A DNA stretch of 64,000 nucleotides. It comes from Granulicella paludicola. Its GTDB lineage: Bacteria; Acidobacteriota; Terriglobia; Terriglobales; Acidobacteriaceae. The notes beneath the pieces were generated by a model. That model searched no databases and had not been told where the DNA came from. It saw only the letters and a list, made by a program, of their open reading frames with translations. The position numbers were made by a program, and so were the translations under genes. Where the stretch lies: positions 682,001 through 746,000 of the forward strand of contig NZ_JAGSYC010000026.1 in the NCBI RefSeq assembly GCF_025685545.1, read 5' to 3'. Positions 1 through 8,466 of the stretch are shown in pieces (positions within the stretch are counted from its first letter, which is position 1; each line of letters begins with the position of its first letter).

Positions 1-45
1 GCTGGACGCCCGGACGGCTCTGTGTAGGAAGAGTGAAGTAGGCGT

Positions 46-1152
46 ATGGCAGAAATCGTCATCATTGGCGGTGGACTTGCGGGGTCGGCTGCGGCGATTA
101 CGCTGGCTCACGCAGGGCGACAGGTGACGCTGCTGGAGCGCGAGACGCAGCCGCAGCATAAGGTCTGCGGCGAGTTCCTCAGTCAGGAGGCACTGCAATC
201 TCTTCAAGCTTTGGGCATCGATGCGGCGGGGCTTGGAGCGCGCAATATTACGGGCGTCCGCCTTGCGGATGCTCGCCGGGTCAAGGCATCGCGCCTGCCG
301 TTCCAGGCGATGTCGCTTACCCGCAGACTGCTGGATGAAGCTCTGCTGCAAGAGGTCGTGCGTTGCGGCGTACATGTTTCACGTGGAACACGCGTTCTCC
401 AGCTGAAGCGGCATGGCGACGGATGGACGATTCACTTGGACTCGCAACCCTCGCTTGATGTGGAGACGGTCTTTGCCGCCTCCGGCAAGCATGACCTTAC
501 AGGCCGCTCTCGTCCTCAAGGCGTGCAGCGCGATATGGTCGGGTTCAAGATGTACTTTGACCTCGATCCGCGTCAGGCGGCCGAGCTTGGCGGATACATC
601 GAGCTGCTGCTCTTTCGTGGCGGATATGCGGGCCTGCAGCTGGTTGAAGACGGCAGCGCCAACCTTGGCTGGATCATGCGCAAGTCGCAGCTGCAGAGCC
701 TGGGCGGCTACTGGCAAAACATGCTTGCGGTGATGAAGCTGGATTGCCCGCATCTGACGGCCCGACTCTCCAACGCAACGCCGCTGTTGCAGCGGCCGCT
801 GGCGGTATCTTCCATACCGTACGGGTACGTGCGTCGCGACGCAGAGGATGGCCTGTGGTCGCTCGGCGATCAGGCGGCCGTCATCCCTTCGTTTACAGGC
901 GACGGCATGGCGATAGCGCTGCACTCCGGCAGACTTGCGGCGTCGATGTATCTGGCAGGCGAAACCGCGCAGGCGTACCAGCGGCGCCTGCATGCGCAAC
1001 TCTCGCGACAGGTGGCTTTGGCGACGCTCGTCTCGCGCGGCATGGTTTCGCCTGCCGTGCGGGGGATAATGGCAGCAACGGTCCGGCTACGTCCCAAGAC
1101 GATGGGCATGATCGCGCGCTGGACGCGGATTCCTGCCGATGCACTGCTTTAG
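46..1152 (+). CDS. FAD-dependent oxidoreductase, geranylgeranyl-reductase-like
   Basis: A 368-residue flavoprotein of the geranylgeranyl reductase / PHBH-fold family. It probably oxidises or reduces a lipid or polyketide-type substrate at the membrane or in the cytosol. Seen: an N-terminal Rossmann dinucleotide fold with GGGLAG at residues 8-13 and an acidic LLERE strand end near 30; the CGEFLS signature near 41, typical of this family; and a second FAD motif GDQAAVIPSFTGDG near 275. No signal peptide or membrane segment is present. The frame immediately upstream ends with TAG at 25-27, so the gene may be downstream in an operon whose earlier members lie outside the window. Relatives often sit beside type III polyketide synthase and methyltransferase genes (family knowledge), but no such neighbour is visible here. 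The exact substrate cannot be told. Confidence 0.8.
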   Translation: MAEIVIIGGGLAGSAAAITLAHAGRQVTLLERETQPQHKVCGEFLSQEALQSLQALGIDAAGLGARNITGVRLADARRVKASRLPFQAMSLTRRLLDEALLQEVVRCGVHVSRGTRVLQLKRHGDGWTIHLDSQPSLDVETVFAASGKHDLTGRSRPQGVQRDMVGFKMYFDLDPRQAAELGGYIELLLFRGGYAGLQLVEDGSANLGWIMRKSQLQSLGGYWQNMLAVMKLDCPHLTARLSNATPLLQRPLAVSSIPYGYVRRDAEDGLWSLGDQAAVIPSFTGDGMAIALHSGRLAASMYLAGETAQAYQRRLHAQLSRQVALATLVSRGMVSPAVRGIMAATVRLRPKTMGMIARWTRIPADALL

Positions 1153-1212
1153 AAGGTGACCGACAAAGTCGGCGATATACTTTTGCCCAATCCCTTTACC
1201 ACGGAGCTCGGC

Positions 1213-1848
1213 ATGGCAACGAAAAAGGTGGCGGGTACACGGATCGCACTGGTAGACGCCTATATCGCGAAGTCGGCACCGTTTGCACAGCCTATCCTCA
1301 CGGAGTTGCGGGAGGTCATCCATGAGGGTGCGCCTGGAGTGACGGAGGAGATGAAGTGGTCGCGACCGTTCTTCGTCTATCAAGGCGTTATCCTCGCCAA
1401 CCTCTCAAGCTTCAAGGCCCATTGCAGCTTTGGTCTCTGGGGAGAGGACATAGCGACGCGACTGCGTGCCGACGGTGTTGCTTCAAGCGAAGGCATGGGT
1501 AGCTTTGGCAAGATCATCTCTATCGACGAGCTGCCCTCGCGCAGTAAGTTGGTGGCGTATGTGAAGGACGCAGCTAGGAAGATTGCGACGGGCGAACGGA
1601 CGAAGGCGTGGTCGCGACCAAAGGTGGCTAAGGCGGAAGCCGAAGTACCAGAGGCACTCGCAGCTGCTCTCAAGAAGAACAAGGTGGCAGCCAAGAAGTT
1701 CGAGAAGATGACACCAGGCTGCCGTCGTGAGTACTGCCAGTGGATTGCTGAGGCAAAGCAGGATGCTACGCGGGAGCGCCGCGCTGCGCAGGCTGTGGAC
1801 TGGATCGCTGAAGGCAAGAACCGCAACTGGAAGTACGAGAGCAAATAA
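1213..1848 (+). CDS. YdeI/OmpD-associated family protein with DUF1801-like N-terminus
   Basis: A protein of 211 residues. Residues 1-120 resemble the DUF1801 / YdhG fold, with an EMKWSRPFF core near 45 and a second conserved patch GSFGKIISIDELPS near 95. Residues 140-205 resemble the YdeI/OmdA helical tail (LKKNKVAAKKFEKM, then a Lys/Arg-rich helix). The family is small and cytosolic; its biochemical role is not established. I chose ATG 1213 because GGAG lies 7 nt upstream and the protein then begins at the usual point. A GTG at 1156 would add 19 residues without family resemblance. A hairpin follows the stop codon. It lies only 60 nt after the FAD oxidoreductase and may be co-transcribed with it. 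Confidence 0.75.
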   Translation: MATKKVAGTRIALVDAYIAKSAPFAQPILTELREVIHEGAPGVTEEMKWSRPFFVYQGVILANLSSFKAHCSFGLWGEDIATRLRADGVASSEGMGSFGKIISIDELPSRSKLVAYVKDAARKIATGERTKAWSRPKVAKAEAEVPEALAAALKKNKVAAKKFEKMTPGCRREYCQWIAEAKQDATRERRAAQAVDWIAEGKNRNWKYESK

Positions 1849-1852
1849 GAAA

Positions 1853-1878
1853 GCGAGACCCGCATCTGCAGGTCTCGC
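1853..1878. terminator. Hairpin between convergent genes
   Basis: An 8-bp perfect stem, GCGAGACC (1853-1860) with GGTCTCGC (1871-1878), closes a 10-nt loop and is followed by CCTTTCG. It sits between the stop of the YdeI-like gene and the stop of the minus-strand qorB-like gene, as expected of a bidirectional terminator. The T-tract is weak. Confidence 0.5.
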
Positions 1879-1897
1879 CCTTTCGTTGAACGCGAAC

Positions 1898-2755
1898 TTA
1901 GCTCTTTGAAACTGCTGCCGCAACTGCTGCAGTCAACGTTGTCGTCGCATGGCCGAGCAGATTGTGCAGATCGCGCGAGTTACTATCGAGCTCGCCCTTC
2001 GCCGCACCCGCATCGGAGTCCGCGAGAATATGCGCAATCTCAGCGGGTAGACCGAAGCCCTTCAGCGCCGTCTCATAGTCGGCCTCTGGCAAGTTCTTGT
2101 AGACCACGGGCTTGTTCGCCGCATGCGATACTTCCGCTGCAAGCTCCGTCAGCGTGAATGCCGCATCGCCTGCGAGTTCATACGTCTTATCTGCGTGGCC
2201 TTCTGTGGTGAGCACCGCGACCGCAGCCAGAGCGTAATCCTTACGCGAGGCTGCCGCAAACTTACCGTCCTGGGCAGCACCAAGGATCGCACCATGCTGC
2301 AACGCAGCGCCGAGTGATTCGGTGTGGTTCTCCAGGTACCAGCCGTTGCGCAGCAGTGTGTACGGGATGCCGGAAGCCTTGAGAGCCTTCTCTGTCGCGA
2401 GATGCTCGACTGCGAGTGCGAGCGTCGAAGTGTCCGCGCGCAGAATGCTCGTGTAGGCCAGCAACTTCACACCTGCAGCCTTCGCCGCGTCGATCACAGA
2501 CTGGTGCTGCGCTACGCGGACACCCACCTCGCTCGATGAGATGAGCAGTACTTTCTCTGCGCCTGCGAAGGCTGACGCCAGCGTTTGTGGGTCGGAGTAG
2601 TCTGCCTTGCGTAACTGAACGCCGAGCACTGCGAGGTTCGCAGCCTTTTCCGGGCTGCGGACCGCAGCGACGATCTGTGCGGCGGGAACCTTCTTCAAAA
2701 GACCCTCGATTACGTGTTGACCCAGCTTGCCAGTTGCTCCTGTAACTACGATCAT
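1898..2755 (-). CDS. qorB: NAD(P)H-binding quinone oxidoreductase, QorB/YtfG-like
   Basis: A 285-residue NmrA/atypical short-chain dehydrogenase. The closest pattern I recognise is E. coli QorB (YtfG), which reduces quinones with NADPH. The N-terminal nucleotide loop GATGKLG is at residues 6-12, followed by a phosphate-binding AAVRSPEKA segment near 30 and the KVLLISSSEVG strand near 68. There is no signal peptide. The start is well supported: AAGGAG lies 7 nt upstream. It is divergent from an HxlR-type regulator, the same arrangement as ytfG/ytfH in E. coli, which strongly suggests quinone- or electrophile-responsive control. A likely -10 (TATGCT, minus strand 2811-2806) lies in the shared intergenic region next to a palindrome. 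Confidence 0.85.
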   Translation of the reverse strand: MIVVTGATGKLGQHVIEGLLKKVPAAQIVAAVRSPEKAANLAVLGVQLRKADYSDPQTLASAFAGAEKVLLISSSEVGVRVAQHQSVIDAAKAAGVKLLAYTSILRADTSTLALAVEHLATEKALKASGIPYTLLRNGWYLENHTESLGAALQHGAILGAAQDGKFAAASRKDYALAAVAVLTTEGHADKTYELAGDAAFTLTELAAEVSHAANKPVVYKNLPEADYETALKGFGLPAEIAHILADSDAGAAKGELDSNSRDLHNLLGHATTTLTAAVAAAVSKS

Positions 2756-2805
2756 TTCGATTCTCCTTTTCGGGCGGCCACGTCAGAAGCCGCCTCACAA
2801 AAACA

Positions 2806-2855
2806 AGCATAGCTCCGAAGCTAACTTTCCGTAAGTACGTACCTTGAGGTAAGCT
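2806..2855. promoter_or_regulatory. Divergent promoters and candidate HxlR operator
   Basis: The qorB/hxlR intergenic region contains the palindrome GTACGTAC at 2835-2842, embedded in GTAAGTACGTACCTT. On the minus strand a -10-like TATGCT (2811-2806) faces qorB. On the plus strand TAAGCT (2850-2855) sits 7 nt before the regulator ATG. The palindrome therefore lies between the -35 and -10 zones of the regulator and near the -35 zone of qorB, which fits repression of both genes by the HxlR protein. HxlR proteins commonly bind short GTA/TAC dyads (family knowledge); this specific assignment is inference. Confidence 0.55.
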
Positions 2856-2862
2856 AGCGCTT

Positions 2863-3291
2863 ATGAAGCGGCCTACTGCAAAACTCATCTCCGGCAGGCA
2901 GAAGTTCCGCAAAGGCAATGTGTACGACGTGAACTGTCCCTCCAGAGCTGTGCTGGAACATGTGACCTCGCGCTGGGGATCGCTTGTGCTGCTTGTATTA
3001 CTTGAGGGCACACAGCGCTTCAGCGAGTTGGTTCGCGGTATTGGTGGTGTCAGCGAGAAAATGCTTGCGCAGTCGCTCAAGGCGCTTGAAGCAGATGGTC
3101 TCGTTGCGCGTCGAGTCTACCCCACCGTGCCTCCAAAAGTGGAGTATAGCCTTACGAAGATGGGCAGCGAGGTCGCTGTGCACCTACGCACGCTGACGGA
3201 TTGGGTAGAGGACAGCATCTCTGAGGTCATGCGTAATCGCTCGCGGGTTGAGGCCAATAAGTCAGCGAAGCCGCAACCCATGCAGGCATAA
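2863..3291 (+). CDS. HxlR-family winged-helix regulator, QorR/YodB-like
   Basis: A 142-residue HxlR (DUF24) transcription factor. The winged helix covers about residues 22-115: recognition region FSELVRGIGGVSEKMLAQ near 50-67, wing around RRVYPTVPPKVEY, and the dimer helix after LTDWVED. Cys25 in the NCPSR motif is the conserved position used by several HxlR proteins to sense quinones or other electrophiles. The divergent qorB-like quinone reductase is the natural target. TAAGCT ends 7 nt before the ATG and the nearest GAGG is 13 nt away, so translation may be leaderless. Function as a redox-responsive repressor is inferred from the pairing and the Cys. Confidence 0.85.
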   Translation: MKRPTAKLISGRQKFRKGNVYDVNCPSRAVLEHVTSRWGSLVLLVLLEGTQRFSELVRGIGGVSEKMLAQSLKALEADGLVARRVYPTVPPKVEYSLTKMGSEVAVHLRTLTDWVEDSISEVMRNRSRVEANKSAKPQPMQA

Positions 3292-3337
3292 GGCTCATTC
3301 AAATCGAGCCCACCGAACGTGCATAAAATAGAAGATC

Positions 3338-4405
3338 ATGAACCGTCTTCTGCGCGTCATCGCTGTGCTCTTCGTCTCCGCTCCTCTTGCAACAACGGCC
3401 TGGTCTCAGGCCACTGCGAACCTCGCGAATCAAGGCTGGTATGCGGACCCCGAGGTGCATGTCTACGGCGACCAATACTGGATTTATCCCACAACCTCTG
3501 ATCCTGGTAGTGAGGCACCGAAGCAGACGACGTTCAATCCTTTGCAGCAGCATCTGCGAAGTCGCGCGGTCATTCATCCCGTGTACCTGTTGCAGACCTC
3601 GCTCGATGCGCTCTTTTCGACCGACCTTGTGCATTGGACGAAGCATCCTAATGTGCTGGATGTGAGGAACGTTTCGTGGGCCTCGTATGCCATCTGGGCG
3701 CCGACGGCGATTCATCTTAATGGCAAGTACTATCTCTTCTTTGCAGCGAACGACATACAGAAGAACGATAAGGAGCCTGGCGGCATCGGTGTCGCTGTCA
3801 GCGACAGGCCGGAAGGCCCGTTCATCGACGCGCTTGGAAAGCCGCTGATCGGCGAGTTTCACAATGGAGCGCAGCCCATCGATCCCATGGTCTTCAAGGA
3901 TGACGATGGCACGCTGTACTTCTACTACGGCGGCCAGGGGCACTGTAACGTCGCGCGCCTCGCGCCGGATCTGAAGAGCGTGATTCCGATGAAGGACGGT
4001 TCGATGTACAAGGAGATTACACCGGAGCACTACGTCGAAGGTCCGTTCGTGCTCAAACGCAAAGGCGTCTATTACTTCATGTGGTCTGAGGGTGATTGGG
4101 GTGGCTCAAGCTATGGTGTGGCGTATGCGAAGAGCTCCAGCCCGACTGGCCCGTTCGTGCGTGTCGGGAAGATCCTGCAGAGGGACCCAGCAATGGCGAA
4201 TGGTCCAGGTCATCATTCGGTGCTGCAGATTCCCGGCACGGATGAGTGGTACATCGTCTATCACCGGCATCCGCTCGGCACGACAGGCATCAATGAGCGC
4301 GTTTTAGCGATCGACCGTATGGAGTTCGACGCGGATGGAAATATCCTGCCGGTGAAGATGACCGCGGAAGGTGTCGGAGAGCGGATGCTTCGTGTGAAGA
4401 AGTAA
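3338..4405 (+). CDS. Secreted glycoside hydrolase family 43 protein
   Basis: A 355-residue protein with an N-terminal signal peptide (residues 1-24, cleavage after TTAWSQ) followed by a five-bladed propeller typical of GH43 arabinofuranosidases and xylosidases. The proposed catalytic base is Asp37 in YADPEVHV, the pKa-modulating Asp is in QPIDPMVFKDDDG near 188, and the proposed acid Glu is in HYVEGPFVLKRKG near 235. All three lie in the usual order and context. It probably acts outside the cytoplasm on plant arabinoxylan or related side chains. Family GH43 hosts many specificities, so the substrate is not fixed. TAAAAT at 3324-3329 sits 8 nt before the ATG, a leaderless-type start. Confidence 0.88.
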   Translation: MNRLLRVIAVLFVSAPLATTAWSQATANLANQGWYADPEVHVYGDQYWIYPTTSDPGSEAPKQTTFNPLQQHLRSRAVIHPVYLLQTSLDALFSTDLVHWTKHPNVLDVRNVSWASYAIWAPTAIHLNGKYYLFFAANDIQKNDKEPGGIGVAVSDRPEGPFIDALGKPLIGEFHNGAQPIDPMVFKDDDGTLYFYYGGQGHCNVARLAPDLKSVIPMKDGSMYKEITPEHYVEGPFVLKRKGVYYFMWSEGDWGGSSYGVAYAKSSSPTGPFVRVGKILQRDPAMANGPGHHSVLQIPGTDEWYIVYHRHPLGTTGINERVLAIDRMEFDADGNILPVKMTAEGVGERMLRVKK

Positions 4406-4429
4406 TTCTGGCGGAGCTCTGGAGTGACC

Positions 4430-4435
4430 TATACT
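4430..4435 (+). promoter_or_regulatory. -10-like TATACT upstream of the DUF5995 gene
   Basis: TATACT lies 26 nt upstream of the ATG at 4462, within CCTATACTGAGCGC. The same TATACT word precedes three other genes in the window. No clear -35 is visible. Confidence 0.4.
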
Positions 4436-4461
4436 GAGCGCACTTTCCCGGAGGCCTTCGC

Positions 4462-5193
4462 ATGTCCGCAGCCGCTGTATTGCCAGCCGATCAGGCGCTT
4501 TACACTCTCCTCAGCGGGCCCGAACCTTCCACCATTGCCGACGTCATCGCGCAGCTGCAGGCCATTGATGCTTTGTTGCCTGTGACCGACGGCCTTAAGT
4601 GGTTTAACCAGGTCTATCTCTCCGTCACGCAGCGGGTCGACCTCAACCCGCCCGGTGGCGCCTGGCGGAATCCGGTCTGGCTCGATCGACTCGATGTGGT
4701 GTTTGCGGGCTTTTACTTTACAGCTCTACGTGATTTTCTTGGCGGAGCTGCGGTTCCCTCTTCATGGACCGCATTGTTCCAGGCGCGATATGAGCCGAAC
4801 ATCGATCGCATCCAGTTTGCTCTGGCAGGCTTCAATGCGCATATCAACCATGATCTCGCACTGGCGCTCATTGCTACCGATGCGGCACTCAATCTGATGC
4901 CTGCGTCGGGCGGTCCCGAGCACACTGATTATCTCTCGGTGAATGCGCTGCTCAGCGCACTTACGCCGCCGACCCTGACCCTGCTCGCAACGGATACCCT
5001 TGGCGTGCTCGCGCAGGACACCGGCAAGGTAGGCCGACTGCTCTCTTTCTGGGATATTGTGAAGGCGCGCAATCTAGCCTGGGACTTCTCCAACCATCTT
5101 CGTGGATTGGGTGGCCTCAGCCGAACCGCCGCTCTCGGCGCGCAGGACGGCCTTACCGGTGCGCTCGGCCGGGCGATTCTGACGATGGTATGA
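4462..5193 (+). CDS. DUF5995-family protein of unknown function
   Basis: A 243-residue, mainly helical protein. It shows the DUF5995 pattern: KWFNQVYLSVTQRV near 49, a WLDRLDVVFAGFYF block near 73, and FNAHINHDLALAL near 123. The two His with nearby Asp in that last block could bind a metal, but this is speculation. There is no signal peptide. A strong ribosome site GGAGG (4450-4454) lies 7 nt before the ATG and supports this start. It stands alone between the GH43 gene and a convergent Crp/Fnr gene. The biochemical role is unknown. Confidence 0.75.
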   Translation: MSAAAVLPADQALYTLLSGPEPSTIADVIAQLQAIDALLPVTDGLKWFNQVYLSVTQRVDLNPPGGAWRNPVWLDRLDVVFAGFYFTALRDFLGGAAVPSSWTALFQARYEPNIDRIQFALAGFNAHINHDLALALIATDAALNLMPASGGPEHTDYLSVNALLSALTPPTLTLLATDTLGVLAQDTGKVGRLLSFWDIVKARNLAWDFSNHLRGLGGLSRTAALGAQDGLTGALGRAILTMV

Positions 5194-5221
5194 AGCCCAG
5201 TAGCGGTGCAGTCAGGTAGTG

Positions 5222-5920
5222 TTACTGCGCGACGCTATAGATGCGTCGAAGAATCCCGTAGCACTCGCAGGCAGCCTCTTCAAGTGCGGCGCGGTTCACG
5301 ATCACGACGGTGCCTCGCTGGTACTCGATCATGCCGCGGCGCTGCAGCGAACCGGCGACCTCGGTGACGGTGGTGCGGCGCGTGCCCAGCATCTCTGCCA
5401 GGAACTCCTGTGTCAGGTGCAGCGCGGTATTACCCACGCGGTCCTGCGCCATCAGCAGCCATCGAGACAGGCGCTGCTCTGCGTCATGGATGCGATGGCA
5501 GCCTGCGATCTGGCCGAGCGCTGCAATCTCCATCTGGAAGAACGACAGGATCGCGTTATGTATCTCCGGATGCTGTTGGAAGACCTCAAGCATGTCTGCG
5601 GAAGAAATACGCAGTGCCTGTGCAGCTACCTGGATAAAGCAGCGAGTGGGCGTGGGAATGGATGGAGAACCGAGCAGGATAGATCCGCCTACTATCCCTT
5701 CGCGACCGATCATCTCCACCTCGGCTGTCTCGCCGTTCTGCATAGTAGCAACGACGGAGGCAAAGCCTGTTTCGAGGAAGTAGCAGAAGGTGGGGCGCTC
5801 TTCAGCCTCGTAGCAGATGAATCGCTGGGGAAGGTTGACGGTCTGGCAGCGCTTCAAAAGCACCGCGCGCGCTTCGTCGGGCATAGCAGCGATCAGGGTG
5901 TTTGACTCGAAGAGCTCCAT
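5222..5920 (-). CDS. Crp/Fnr-family transcriptional regulator
   Basis: A regulator of 232 residues. The N-terminal cyclic-nucleotide-binding beta-roll covers about residues 15-125 (FLETGFASV and GREGIVGGS segments) and is joined by a dimerisation helix to a C-terminal winged helix near 150-215 with LTQEFLAEMLGTRRTTVTEV as the helix-turn-helix. No cluster of Fe-S cysteines as in Fnr is seen, and the phosphate-binding cassette is degenerate, so cAMP binding is not assured. Such acidobacterial proteins are usually of unknown ligand. AGAGG lies 6 nt before ATG 5920; a TTG at 5926 is less likely. It is transcribed divergently from a degenerate receiver gene and may control that gene. Confidence 0.82.
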   Translation of the reverse strand: MELFESNTLIAAMPDEARAVLLKRCQTVNLPQRFICYEAEERPTFCYFLETGFASVVATMQNGETAEVEMIGREGIVGGSILLGSPSIPTPTRCFIQVAAQALRISSADMLEVFQQHPEIHNAILSFFQMEIAALGQIAGCHRIHDAEQRLSRWLLMAQDRVGNTALHLTQEFLAEMLGTRRTTVTEVAGSLQRRGMIEYQRGTVVIVNRAALEEAACECYGILRRIYSVAQ

Positions 5921-6050
5921 AGGCAACCTCTTTTGCTGGCGTACGCATAGGTTTGCTTATGCAGCGGATCAGGTCGGCTGATCCACGTTAAGTCGTTTCC
6001 TTAGCTGCTTCTTACGTTAGACATCAAAATAATGCAGGTCTGTCTGGTAG

Positions 6051-6081
6051 CGGACAAAAATCCAAGCGACAAACCTATACT
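6051..6081 (+). promoter_or_regulatory. Candidate promoter of the receiver-like gene
   Basis: TATACT at 6076-6081 makes a good -10. CGGACA at 6051-6056 matches the last four bases of a -35 with a long 19-nt spacer. This would give a 5' leader of roughly 30 nt before ATG 6116. There is no purine-rich ribosome site in that leader. Confidence 0.45.
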
Positions 6082-6115
6082 GTCACGTTTACGCCCCCAA
6101 CGGCAGTAAACCTAT

Positions 6116-6490
6116 ATGTCCTTGATTCCACATGCAGTTCTGTTTGGCGGCGACGAGATGCTCAATCTCACGCGGCGCTGGATTCTGGAACGTGCTGGAT
6201 TTGTCGTGCTCACAGCACAACGACTCCCGGATGTAGATCACTTACTCGAACATGAGTGGGATGCGGATCTTGTTGTGCTCTGTTACAGCACAAGCGATGA
6301 GGAGTGTCTGCTGCTTCTCGCGAAGGTCGATGTCCTATGGCCAGGTGTGGCGAAGCTTTGGGTCGGACATCGCTATCAGAATATGCCCGAGTCTCTGCCC
6401 CGCGACGTCATCCCCGTGCGTGGTGGCCCCGATGAGTTTTATCGTGTCGCTCTTCGGTCGTTTCAGCGGATCGCCGCGATAGAAAATTAG
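6116..6490 (+). CDS. Degenerate response-regulator receiver domain protein
   Basis: A 124-residue single-domain protein with the alternating strand/helix pattern of a CheY-like receiver: AVLFGGDEMLNLTRRWILERAG, then DADLVVLCYSTSDEE, then AKLWVGHRYQNM. At the end of the third strand, where receivers have the phosphoacceptor Asp (for example VVLDW), this protein has Cys in VVLCYSTS. The conserved Lys near the end is also not evident. It is therefore probably not phosphorylated in the usual way. It converges on, and overlaps by 4 nt, the PAS histidine kinase gene and is divergent from a Crp/Fnr regulator, which suggests a signalling role. This is inference from fold pattern and context. Confidence 0.6.
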   Translation: MSLIPHAVLFGGDEMLNLTRRWILERAGFVVLTAQRLPDVDHLLEHEWDADLVVLCYSTSDEECLLLLAKVDVLWPGVAKLWVGHRYQNMPESLPRDVIPVRGGPDEFYRVALRSFQRIAAIEN

Positions 6491-8340
6491 TCTTCGCTGC
6501 TGTCAGTTCTCGCAGGAGTGATGGGCAGAAACAGACCAAAGACCGTGCCGTGGTGCAGCGGATGCTGGCTGCTCCGCACCGCGAGCTGGCCCTGATGACG
6601 TTCCAGAATCTCAGCCGAGATCCAGAGCCCAAGCCCGGTTCCGTTCAGGTCTTTGGTGGTAAAAAAGGGTTCGAAGATGCGTGCCTGTGTCGCCGGGTCC
6701 ATGCCGTGTCCAGTGTCTGCGATCGTGATGCGGATTCCCTTCACACCGGTCACGGGATGAAACGCATCATGTGAGCGGATCAGCAGCCTGCCGCCTGCGC
6801 GCATGGCATCGATGGCGTTGGCGATCAGGTTGCTCAGCACCTGGCGTATCTCATTCTCCAGGCAGAGCGCCTCCGTCTGGCTATTGAACTGCGCTTCCAG
6901 CTCGATGTCGGAGTTCGTCAGGCGGCCGCGGAACAGGTTTATCACCGGCTTGAGGAGCTGTTCAGCAGAGACCCATGTCGACCGCGCTGCCTGACGATGG
7001 AACCGCAGCGTTTGCGTCGTGATCTGCGACACGCGTTCGAGCTCAGCCTGCGCAATGTCTACGTACTCGCGTGTCGGGAGTGACAAGTCCTCACGCGATG
7101 CGATCAGGTACAGCAGATTTGTCACCGATTCCAACGGGTTGTTGATCTCATGCGAGATAGAGGAAGCCAGTCGCCCCACCGCCGCCAGCTTCTCGCTCTG
7201 GATCAGGGCCATCTCCGCTTTCTTTTGCGCGGTCACCTCCAGAGAGGCCGCTGCAATCGCCTGGACTGAGCCGTCTGTTCCGTAAAGAGGGAAGTAGTTT
7301 ACTGTCCAATAGCGATGCTCGCCCGGGCTGCCTACGAGTTCGCCTTCAAGCGGATAGTTAATCACCGGATGTCCATCGCGCACCTGCTCGAAGAGTTCGC
7401 GTAAGCCTTCGATTGGAGCCATCTCCGTGACGATCCGACCAACGACCTCTTCGGGCTTCAGGCCGAAGAATTGGGCCTGCCGATCGTTCAGCCGCAGATA
7501 GCGGAAGTCGGTCGTGTCGAATAGTGCCAGGCCAATCGGCGCAGTCCTGTAGAGCGTTTCAATCTCAGCCGCCTGCCGCTCAGTCTCGGCGGTCTTCAGC
7601 CACAACTCCTCGGCATCGAGGCGTTGCTGGGTGATGTCGCGGAAGAAGACGATGATTCCAGTGTGGTCTGCGGGGCGGGCTTCTACCGAGAACCAGACGT
7701 TCAATGGCTCAGGATAATAGGCCTCGAATCGTCCGTGGATGCGGTCTTCCATGGCCCGGCGATAGTTGGCAATGTACGGCGAATCCTGGTAAACGATGCC
7801 GGGAAATGCTTCGAACAGAACCCGCCCCATCACCTCTCCAATCGGCGATAGAAGCTCCACCGCGCGACGGTTCATAAAGGTGATGCGGTAATCCGGATCG
7901 AGCACGATGATCGCATCCGTTGTGGTGTCGAAGACCTGCTGCAGGCGTCGGGCGTTGTCGTCCCGATTCCGCTCTGCCTCTTTCATCCGAGTGCTGTCGC
8001 GATAATGTACGGCGATGCCGCTGGGCACGGGATAGGTGCGGAGCGTAATCCAGACCTCGAAGGGCGCGTAATAGAACTCGTGATCCAGCGAGATACGCTC
8101 TTCCATCGACCGGCGGTAGATGCGCTCCTGCTCGGTGCCGACGGTCGCCGGATACATCTCCCAGTGCGTAGCCCCGTTGATGTGGCTGTCGTCGATGCGG
8201 CTGATTTCCCGGGCCGCAGCGTTGGCATACGTGATCCGCCATTCGCGATCAATCAGGATCAGCCCGTCCGAGAAGATGCTCGCAAGGTAACCGACATCTT
8301 GCTGAGTGGCCGTCCCCTGGCCAGTCTTCTGCGAATTCAT
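6487..8340 (-). CDS. Soluble multi-PAS sensor histidine kinase
   Basis: A 617-residue kinase without membrane segments. Three PAS domains occupy about residues 20-125, 135-250 and 260-375; they share the pattern of FMNRRAVELLSPIGEV and LRLNDRQAQFFGLKPEEV. A HisKA dimerisation helix follows with the phospho-acceptor His in SISHEINNPLES near 398. The HATPase domain has the N box LSNLIANAIDAM, G1 box ADTGHGMD and G2 box GTGLGLWIS. The input is probably a cytosolic ligand or cofactor. No cognate full response regulator lies beside it; the convergent neighbour is a degenerate receiver. I chose ATG 8340 over a GTG at 8355; no strong ribosome site favours either. Confidence 0.88.
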   Translation of the reverse strand: MNSQKTGQGTATQQDVGYLASIFSDGLILIDREWRITYANAAAREISRIDDSHINGATHWEMYPATVGTEQERIYRRSMEERISLDHEFYYAPFEVWITLRTYPVPSGIAVHYRDSTRMKEAERNRDDNARRLQQVFDTTTDAIIVLDPDYRITFMNRRAVELLSPIGEVMGRVLFEAFPGIVYQDSPYIANYRRAMEDRIHGRFEAYYPEPLNVWFSVEARPADHTGIIVFFRDITQQRLDAEELWLKTAETERQAAEIETLYRTAPIGLALFDTTDFRYLRLNDRQAQFFGLKPEEVVGRIVTEMAPIEGLRELFEQVRDGHPVINYPLEGELVGSPGEHRYWTVNYFPLYGTDGSVQAIAAASLEVTAQKKAEMALIQSEKLAAVGRLASSISHEINNPLESVTNLLYLIASREDLSLPTREYVDIAQAELERVSQITTQTLRFHRQAARSTWVSAEQLLKPVINLFRGRLTNSDIELEAQFNSQTEALCLENEIRQVLSNLIANAIDAMRAGGRLLIRSHDAFHPVTGVKGIRITIADTGHGMDPATQARIFEPFFTTKDLNGTGLGLWISAEILERHQGQLAVRSSQHPLHHGTVFGLFLPITPARTDSSED

Positions 8341-8466
8341 CTCGGTGGAATGCACGTACTTGCAGTTCTCGTTTCTTCGGGCTGCTTAAAGGCGGCACTT
8401 GCAGAATAAGCCAAATCATTGCTGTGCGCAGAGTTCTTTGGATGCGGCGAATACACTGACTGATGT

